DNA from: Monoraphidium neglectum | Taxonomy: Eukaryota; Chlorophyta; Chlorophyceae; Sphaeropleales; Selenastraceae | Assembly: GCF_000611645.1 (NCBI RefSeq) | Contig: NW_014011823.1 | Coordinates: forward strand, 1-11,846 | Direction of reading: 5' to 3' | Length of the DNA: 11,846 nucleotides | Part shown: in pieces, positions 7,369 to 11,846 of the stretch | Numbering within the stretch: position 1 is the stretch's first letter | Layout: every line of letters begins with the position of its first letter | Notes under the pieces: model-generated | The model's input: the letters and a program-made list of their open reading frames with translations, nothing else | The model's database searches: none | Told to the model about the DNA's origin: nothing | Program-made: the position numbers and the translations under genes

Positions 7369-7499
7369 CGCCTCAGCAGCTGCACAGCTTCCAGCAGGCT
7401 GCAGGGGCAGCCGGGTACGTTACGGTTCTAGTAGTTACCACGCAGGCCCCATTTAGGGCTCAGCGACGCAGGGCATAGCCGAATCGGCCCCCCTAGGCC

Positions 7500-7504
7500 T
7501 GTAA
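7500..7504 (+). terminator. polyadenylation motif TGTAA
   Basis: TGTAA, the usual chlorophycean poly(A) signal, lies 132 nt after the stop codon of the lectin-like gene. No closer match was seen, so the 3' UTR probably ends near 7515-7525. Confidence 0.5.
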
Positions 7505-7519
7505 ACCGGCACAGAAATT

Positions 7520-7800
7520 CGGCGCGGCGAGAGGATGCAGATGCACGCCCCTAAAAATACAAACGCGCGCCGGGGGACCCGCGGCGGCCCGGATCTCGCC
7601 GAGATCGCGCCGGCATCTCGCCGCCGCCGCGCGCGCATGGGGGGCCGGCGCGGCGGGCCGCACGCGCCAGAGGGGTCGGGGCGGCGCGCTTCAGGCTCTG
7701 AGGCGGTCGGCCCCCACATACGGCGAGGTTCGGGCGCGCGCGCGCGGGGCGTCGCCGCGCGGCCGGCCACGGTGACTGATGTGACTGATGCGCGCCACGT
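7520..7800. other. very GC-rich CpG island-like segment
   Basis: Almost wholly G and C with dense CpG, unlike the flanks. It contains a near-perfect palindrome GATCTCG-C-CGAGATC (7592-7606), runs of GCCGCC and CGCGCG, and a 9-nt tandem duplication GTGACTGAT (7772-7789). Open frames on both strands are explained by the lack of AT-rich stop codons. It may be a CpG-rich promoter region of an unseen gene or simple GC-rich repeat; no start or domain supports a gene. Confidence 0.45.
7753..7777 (+). repeat. 25-nt dispersed repeat, copy 1
   Basis: CGCCGCGCGGCCGGCCACGG and the following TGACT match 8065-8089 at 23 of 25 positions, same orientation, 312 nt apart. Confidence 0.5.
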
Positions 7801-8064
7801 GCGCCTCGCGTGTGCTGTGACAGCCGTGCAGCCTTGCAGTCCATGATGTGATACCACGAATAATGACCTATGTCCCACGCGTGGGTGCGTGCACCAGTGC
7901 ATGGACTGATGGGCGGGGCAGTAAGCCACGCGCGCTGTGTATCGGGGTGCTTGCCACGCCAGTCACACACGCAACAGCACCGTCGCGTTCCCCCTGCGTT
8001 GGCCCTCCACTCCAACAACTTTGCGGGAGCGCATCAAGCCCGGTCTCCAGCCGTCACCGCGCGA

Positions 8065-8089
8065 CGCCGCGTGGCTGGCCACGGTGACT
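8065..8089 (+). repeat. 25-nt dispersed repeat, copy 2
   Basis: Differs from 7753-7777 at two positions only (T for C, twice). Surrounding sequence is not obviously similar. Confidence 0.5.
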
Positions 8090-8429
8090 ACCTCCGAACC
8101 TCCCAGGCCAGGGGCGTGTCAATTTACGATTGGCACAGCACATGCGTGCCTCACCAATGCAAATCAATGTAAGCGTGTGCCCGGTCACACACGTTACCAC
8201 CGCTCACCGCGGTGTCCCTTCGTCCGAACGGCCCCGTGGGCTCGCCATTATATTCTTGGGAGCAGCACGATACTCTTCCGACCTCGTGTGTTCCGCAAAA
8301 ACCACGCCAAGCCGAACGACAAAAAGTCAACCCGTGCACGCAGGTCACGAGCATCCGCGCGGCTCACGATTTAGCACAGCGCGAGCACCATCGAAGGCAG
8401 TATGATGATGCAAAGCGCTCGGAAGCAGC

Positions 8430-8649
8430 AGCACCACCACTGCCAGCAGCACTATGGCTAACAGCAGCCGCTGCAGCAGGCACGAGCGCCAATGCAACGG
8501 CTACTGCGGGTAGCCTGTGCTCAACGAGGGTTGCAGCAAGCCTTGAGGGCAACAGCACAAATGCAATCACCGCAGCCTGCGCCGACCAGGGGTGCACCCG
8601 CCCCCAGGAAAACACGTGCTTGACAGGGTGCACATTCCTGGTGTGGTAA
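8430..8649 (+). CDS. doubtful Ala/Thr- and Cys-containing open segment
   Basis: Part of an open frame from 8212. This end reads a hydrophobic Ala-rich stretch, then NATATAGSLC, a GNSTNAIT sequon pair and a Cys cluster (ACADQGC, CLTGC) before TAA. The character resembles the Cys-rich, glycosylated part of the upstream secreted protein, so it could be an exon of a related secreted protein. Third positions are only weakly GC-biased and the DNA is CAG repeat-like, so chance is quite possible. Confidence 0.18.
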
Positions 8650-9609
8650 ACACATTGCCACTTTTGCAAGCCACATTTGCGATCCACAACTTGGGAGCCC
8701 ACACGGCTCCACCAGCAGGTGACCTGAGTTCGCTGGCGCGCCCATCCTTCCCCCTGTCATCCTGTATCTTCTCAGCTTATGCTCAAACATGAATGATCTC
8801 CTGGGCTACGCCGACGGCCGACAAGCCGAAGCAGGTCGCATCCACATACATGCAAATGAGCAGACGCGCTGTGAATCCTTGCACACCCCGCCAATTCGGC
8901 ACAAAGCATCGCGCCCGGTGCCAGTCCAATCCTACGGCCATCATGTGCTCCCCACCCACCCCACCAGCCCGCTAGGCGGCATGCCCATTTAATGAACTGT
9001 GTTACGCGGTAGGCGCAGTAACGCTAGGTTGGCTTGTGGTTTGCATACATGCACACGACCCGCGTGCTTGTTCGGCTGGCTTTGCCCTCGCTGTTGCATA
9101 GAGACACTTACCAACAGGCTGTCATGCACACTGGGGGCTGCTGCACCATTGCCTCCCATGCTCCCACTGGCAGCTTCCGCTGCCAGGGGGCAGGTGCCTC
9201 TTTGTCACGCTAGTTGACTTGCATGCGCGCATTCATCAGTCTGGGATGCCAGCCCGCCCGGACCCCATTGCGCACAGGCGTCCAGTGTGCACGACATCTT
9301 CGCCCATGCTTGCCACGCTTTTGGCCTAGCCGCGCGCCCGCGCGGCTGGTCTTGGCTTTGTCAGCAACCTGTTGGTCAAGGAGTAACGGTCACGTTCTGT
9401 AGCTGTGCAACAGCGTCGCCGCCATGGCCAAGCACAGAGTAGCAATGGACAAAGGTTGGGCTGGTTATCCAAGCCAGCAAGCTGCACGCATACGGTTACT
9501 GTAGTTGCAGAGGATCACCCCATGGGCAGCGCACCGCGCTAGCTTAGACAGAGCGCACCAGCCAAGGCCCATGAAGAGCACGCCAAATCGATCCAAGTGC
9601 ACAAACATG

Positions 9610-9837
9610 TCAGCGGCTGACCTTAGCATGCATGACCCCGCCGGTGACATGCTCGCCACCTTCGACCGCCGACCGCGCCGGTCTGCAGCACACGCCCATG
9701 TTGTGGAGCCCGAGCCGGGCGCCCACTGCCCAGGCAGGGTTGCTGACCGGGCGAGACCAGGCCTCGCCGTGCAAGAGCACCGTGCAACCTTTAGCGGGCC
9801 CTTCCTTGCTCCTCAGCAGTGTCTGGACCCTTGCTCC
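9610..9837 (-). CDS. possible exon of an unrecognised protein
   Basis: Open for 75 codons on the minus strand between TGA at 9838-9840 and TGA at 9610-9612. Over roughly 9650-9780, nearly nine in ten third positions are G or C, as in the secure exons. It reads KGCTVLLHGEAWSRPVSNPA, then WAVGARLGLHNMGVCC. There is no ATG at the front and its only internal Mets are central or late, so it would be an internal or terminal exon; a donor-like GAAG/GTGGCG lies near its end. The first 30 nt fall in a 16-nt direct repeat. No family recognised. A plus-strand frame (9505-9855) overlaps but is less protein-like. Confidence 0.35.
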   Translation of the reverse strand, partial: GARVQTLLRSKEGPAKGCTVLLHGEAWSRPVSNPAWAVGARLGLHNMGVCCRPARSAVEGGEHVTGGVMHAKVSR

Positions 9838-9844
9838 TCAGCAG
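9804..9844 (+). repeat. 16-nt direct repeat, 25-nt period
   Basis: CCTTGCTCCTCAGCAG occurs at 9804-9819 and 9829-9844 with 9 nt between. Each copy reads like a pyrimidine tract plus CAG, i.e. a duplicated 3' splice site on the plus strand, but no downstream exon was found. Confidence 0.6.
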
Positions 9845-9940
9845 ACACCATATGATTTGATCAACAGTCTTGAGCGTCACAACCAGAGAGCTGTGTGCAG
9901 CGGCACGCGCTTTTTGTTCCAATAATCAAGATCCTATTTT

Positions 9941-9974
9941 CATTCCAAATCCCATTCCCATTCCTATTCCTGCA
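9941..9974 (+). repeat. short CATTCC-type tandem tract ending in TGCAG
   Basis: Imperfect hexamer iteration (CATTCC, CATTCC, TATTCC) ending in CTGCAG. It may be a microsatellite remnant, or the pyrimidine tract and acceptor of a plus-strand intron; no exon downstream supports the latter. Confidence 0.4.
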
Positions 9975-9989
9975 GCGAGAGACAGGGTT

Positions 9990-10014
9990 TCCACGGAAGC
10001 GGCCCTTCCGTGGA
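9990..10014. repeat. perfect hairpin, 10-bp stem, 5-nt loop
   Basis: TCCACGGAAG (9990-9999) and CTTCCGTGGA (10005-10014) are perfect reverse complements around the loop CGGCC. The strongest hairpin I saw in the window. Confidence 0.7.
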
Positions 10015-10035
10015 TTTCAAATCTGGCAACAAGTT

Positions 10036-10057
10036 GTTTCGTCGCTGCTAGCGAAAC
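10036..10057. repeat. hairpin, 6-bp stem
   Basis: GTTTCG (10036-10041) pairs with CGAAAC (10052-10057) around 10 nt. Second of three hairpins in a row. Confidence 0.4.
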
Positions 10058-10075
10058 ATATCAATATGCATATGT
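10056..10075. repeat. hairpin, 6-bp stem
   Basis: ACATAT (10056-10061) pairs with ATATGT (10070-10075) around 8 nt. Third of three hairpins in a row; its first two bases overlap the previous stem. Confidence 0.4.
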
Positions 10076-10334
10076 AGTGCAGAATACTAATATAGATCGT
10101 CAGTATGATGAAGTGGGTGAAAGCCGCGCGATCGACTGTGCAGTATGTGTGGGGCTGTGCAGGCTGACCATGCAAAGAATGTATGTAATGGTTGTTCCTG
10201 CATGAGGATGAAAATCGCAAATGCCAAACGTCATGATCTTCGCGCCATCGCAAAGTGTGTTTGACCCGCCGGCACGCAATCAGATCACAAGCGCAGAGGC
10301 TGCGCAGCTGTGAAGGGTGACGCAAAGCCTGATG

Positions 10335-10339
10335 TTACA
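10335..10339 (-). terminator. possible TGTAA polyadenylation motif (minus strand)
   Basis: TGTAA on the minus strand, 258 nt beyond the TGA of the open segment 10597-10782. It is also the only such motif between here and the ankyrin gene's stop, about 990 nt upstream of it. It could serve either gene. Confidence 0.3.
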
Positions 10340-10548
10340 TCCAGGTCCTTGCCTCACAAGGCAGTTCTGGCCCCAGGCTCAAGACCCTGTGCAGCTGGTC
10401 CTCAAAGTTGCCTGCTCGCTCCTCCCAGCACCAACGAAGCCCCCGCCCCGCCAGCCCTTCACCTGTCTGCCGCGCAGGCCACGGCGCCCCTTGACACCGC
10501 GAGCTCCCACTCCGACCCCGACCACCACAATATCGGGAGAGTCAGCAA

Positions 10549-10571
10549 GCCGGCCAACCCAGCCGGCCAAC
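10549..10571 (+). repeat. 10-nt tandem duplication
   Basis: GCCGGCCAAC at 10549-10558 and 10562-10571, separated by CCA. Confidence 0.5.
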
Positions 10572-10596
10572 GACGACAGCCAGCAGGAAACGACAT

Positions 10597-10782
10597 TCAT
10601 CCGCCGCAGCGCGCGCACGCACGTACGTTCAGCGTCTGCGTGCTCTCGATCGAGGTTCCACCCGCCTGTCTGCCGGGGGTCTTGAAAGGATCCGCCAAAC
10701 CAGGGTCGGCCGCAAATCTTGCATCGTCTAGAACATAGGTTTTACGCGTTGTCCCGTCGGGCCTGTCGACGTAGCGCACCAA
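10597..10782 (-). CDS. probable exon of an unrecognised protein
   Basis: A minus-strand open frame ending in TGA (10597-10599). It reads VRYVDRPDGTTRKTYVLDDA, then FAADPGLADPFKTPGRQAGG and STQTLNVRACARCGG: a polar, protein-like composition with no domain I know. A CTAAT branch motif (about 10797-10801) and a GTCGACAG acceptor (AG at 10764-10763) suggest the true exon begins at 10762, joining in phase to a GTAAGC donor at 11016. Near the end, GTACGT (10626) and GTGCGT (10622) are possible donors, so the TGA may be intronic. It lies downstream of the ankyrin gene on the same strand and would be a separate gene. Confidence 0.4.
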   Translation of the reverse strand: MVRYVDRPDGTTRKTYVLDDARFAADPGLADPFKTPGRQAGGTSIESTQTLNVRACARCGG

Positions 10783-11182
10783 ACAAACATTTCACATTAG
10801 TGGCTTGGTGAAGCACAGCCGGCCCCAACGACATCCAACACCTGTCTGCCAGCCTGTGCTGACGGCCCCGTCCTGGGCGCAGCGCGTGCCAGCTGATTGG
10901 GACATGGTGGGATATGCGGCCGCCGCCCGTACATCGAGCTGTGTACCCACACATCATTATGAGGGCAACGGCTGGCGCAGAACCGTGGGTCGAGTGCTGC
11001 AAGGCACCTTGCTTACCATTGAGGCCTGCTGAAACATACCAGGTTGACCATATGCAGTTGGTTATGACAAACAAGGATGCAAGTAAAAGTCATGGAAGAG
11101 AGGTATCACATGCGAAGCATCGTCACCACAAAACCGTGGCGGCCTTTGGCCGCGAGCGGCTGCAGGAACCACCGCACGACCA

Positions 11183-11234
<52 letters not shown>

Positions 11235-11324
11235 GCGTGCTGCGACGCCGCCAACGCAGCCCGCTTGCTGCCCTGCCGCCCGTTAGTTGGCTGGCCAAAG
11301 ACGCGCCCACCGGTGTCCAGCCCC
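10783..11324. other. 3' flank of the ankyrin gene and intergenic sequence
   Basis: Read on the minus strand, this follows the ankyrin stop codon and should contain its 3' UTR. The (CA)24 tract is inside it. Open frames are short and lack domains; a GTAAGC donor at 11016-11011 is the only splice motif of note. Runs of Val-Cys or Thr-His in the translations come from the microsatellite. Confidence 0.35.
11184..11231. repeat. (CA)24 dinucleotide microsatellite
   Basis: Twenty-four uninterrupted CA units, followed by TGTG. On the ankyrin gene's strand it is (TG)24, starting 94 nt after the stop codon, probably in the 3' UTR. Confidence 0.95.
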
Positions 11325-11846
11325 CTATCCCGCCTTCTTGCCGCCACTGCTGCTGCCGCCGCCCTCTGCCGCGGCGTCTTCTTCGGCCACCGGCTCATTG
11401 TACCGCGCCCCGTGCTGCATCAAAAACTCGAACGCGTCCTGCCCCTCCTCCCCCCTGCGCACAGAGTGCACAACCCGCATGCAGTCATGGTGTAAGAAGG
11501 TAGGGTCGTTTCAAGTGCACAGGACACGTCAGCAGTGTGCGAGGTGTGACAATAGGCCGCGCGTTGATGGGGCACAGCCGCAACACTCTAAGTTGCCAAT
11601 CGTCTGACAGAGCAAGCGTCTGCCCTGCTGCGCGCAGGCAGCACAATCAAGCGAGGCGCCCCTGCGGGGCGGCCCAGCGAGATTACCGTTGTATGGCCAG
11701 GAACACGGGCGTGATGTCATTGTGGTCCCCCTGGTTGACCAGCGCCGTCACGTCCGCCTCGCACAGCCCGCCCAGCAGGGTGGCCAGCATCTCCGCGTCG
11801 CCGCTCTTGGCCGCCAAGTGGACAGCGGTCCTGGTGGTTGGGGGCC
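11325..11846 (-). CDS. ankyrin-repeat protein, last two exons (5' part off the right edge)
   Basis: Exons are 11846-11687 (incomplete at the window edge) and 11454-11325, with TAG at 11325-11327. The first reads TAVHLAAKSGDAEMLATLL, a clear ankyrin helix pair, then ADVTALVNQGDHNDITPVFL, the next repeat. Joined in phase at CAA CG/G (Arg), the second continues with AFEFLMQHGARYN, completing that repeat. The tail is acidic, Gly/Ser-rich and ends in KKAG. The join removes a 232-nt intron with donor GTAATC (weak) and acceptor GCGCAG; without splicing, a TAA follows directly and cuts a repeat in half, which supports the intron. Ankyrin repeats mediate protein-protein contacts, usually inside the cell. 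The partner and any other domains are unknown. Confidence 0.8.
11455..11686 (-). other. intron between the last two ankyrin exons (232 nt)
   Basis: Donor GTAATC departs from the GTGAGT/GTAAGC consensus at positions 5-6; acceptor TGTGCGCAG is typical. The phase of both flanking exons fits, and the ankyrin repeat is completed across it. Confidence 0.7.

Larger units (their letters stand above)
7801..9609. other. stretch without a convincing gene
   Basis: Several open frames of 60-145 codons exist on both strands but show no recognised domain, no consistent third-position bias and no supporting splice sites. The least unlikely is the plus-strand segment ending TAA at about 8649, listed separately. 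From about 8430 to 8560 the DNA is CAG/GCA-rich, which keeps several frames open. Nothing else was identified. Confidence 0.4.
9838..10596. other. AT-richer stretch with hairpins, no assured gene
   Basis: From about 9900 to 10130 the base composition is clearly more AT-rich than the rest. It holds a CATTCC-like tract (about 9941-9971) and three consecutive hairpins (9990-10075). A 111-codon plus-strand frame (9870-10205) and a 102-codon minus-strand frame (10017-10325) have no recognisable features. The minus-strand part around 10338-10411 could be a small terminal exon of the gene at 10597-10782 (an in-phase acceptor exists at 10413-10412), but this is weak. Confidence 0.4.

Noticed and set aside
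6207..7385. 392-codon open frame on the minus strand
   Set aside because: It is antisense to the secure exon 6190-7368. GC-rich DNA with GC third positions keeps the opposite frame open, and its translation has no domain.
10310..10738. 142-codon plus-strand Pro/Ala/Ser-rich frame
   Set aside because: It is antisense to the better supported minus-strand exon, is low-complexity in composition and has no domain.
11177..11290. Poly Val-Cys or Thr-His peptides encoded across the CA tract
   Set aside because: These are translations of a dinucleotide microsatellite in a probable untranslated region.

Overview
The window looks like nuclear DNA of a chlorophyte green alga. It is GC-rich, its coding stretches favour G or C at third codon positions, and its genes are broken by GT-AG introns with GTGCGC/GTAAGC-type donors, CTAAT/TACTAAT branch sites and GCAG-type acceptors. 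A TGTAA polyadenylation motif lies downstream of the best gene, and CA and CAG low-complexity sequence is present. A chlamydomonadalean (volvocine- or Haematococcus-like) alga would fit, but the genus is inference. There is no sign of bacterial operons, CRISPR arrays or RNA genes.

Layout. (1) 21-269, minus: the 3' end of an unrecognised protein gene with a reading-frame break that is either a 29-nt micro-intron or an indel. (2) 1097-4037: two diverged direct copies of a non-coding repeat unit (1.29 kb and 1.66 kb); the second carries about 436 nt that the first lacks. (3) 4038-4794: spacer rich in small inverted repeats. (4) 4795-7368, plus: the main gene. I reconstruct it as four phase-compatible exons encoding about 520 residues: signal peptide, Cys-rich segment, Ala-rich N-glycosylated coiled-coil stalk, and a C-terminal lectin-like domain resembling the bacterial DUF1554 family. 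(5) 7500-7800: its TGTAA motif, then an extremely GC-rich island. (6) 7800-9609: no convincing gene. (7) 9610-9837 and 10597-10782, minus: two open segments that look like exons of unknown protein(s), separated by an AT-richer patch with three consecutive hairpins. (8) 11184-11231: a (CA)24 microsatellite. (9) 11325-11846, minus: the last two exons of an ankyrin-repeat protein gene that enters from the right edge.

The genes do not form a pathway. The main gene probably makes a secreted or cell-surface rod with a sugar- or ligand-binding head, and the ankyrin gene an intracellular interaction protein. Most of the remainder is repeat-derived or intergenic. Exon joins were deduced by eye from splice motifs and phase and need transcript evidence.
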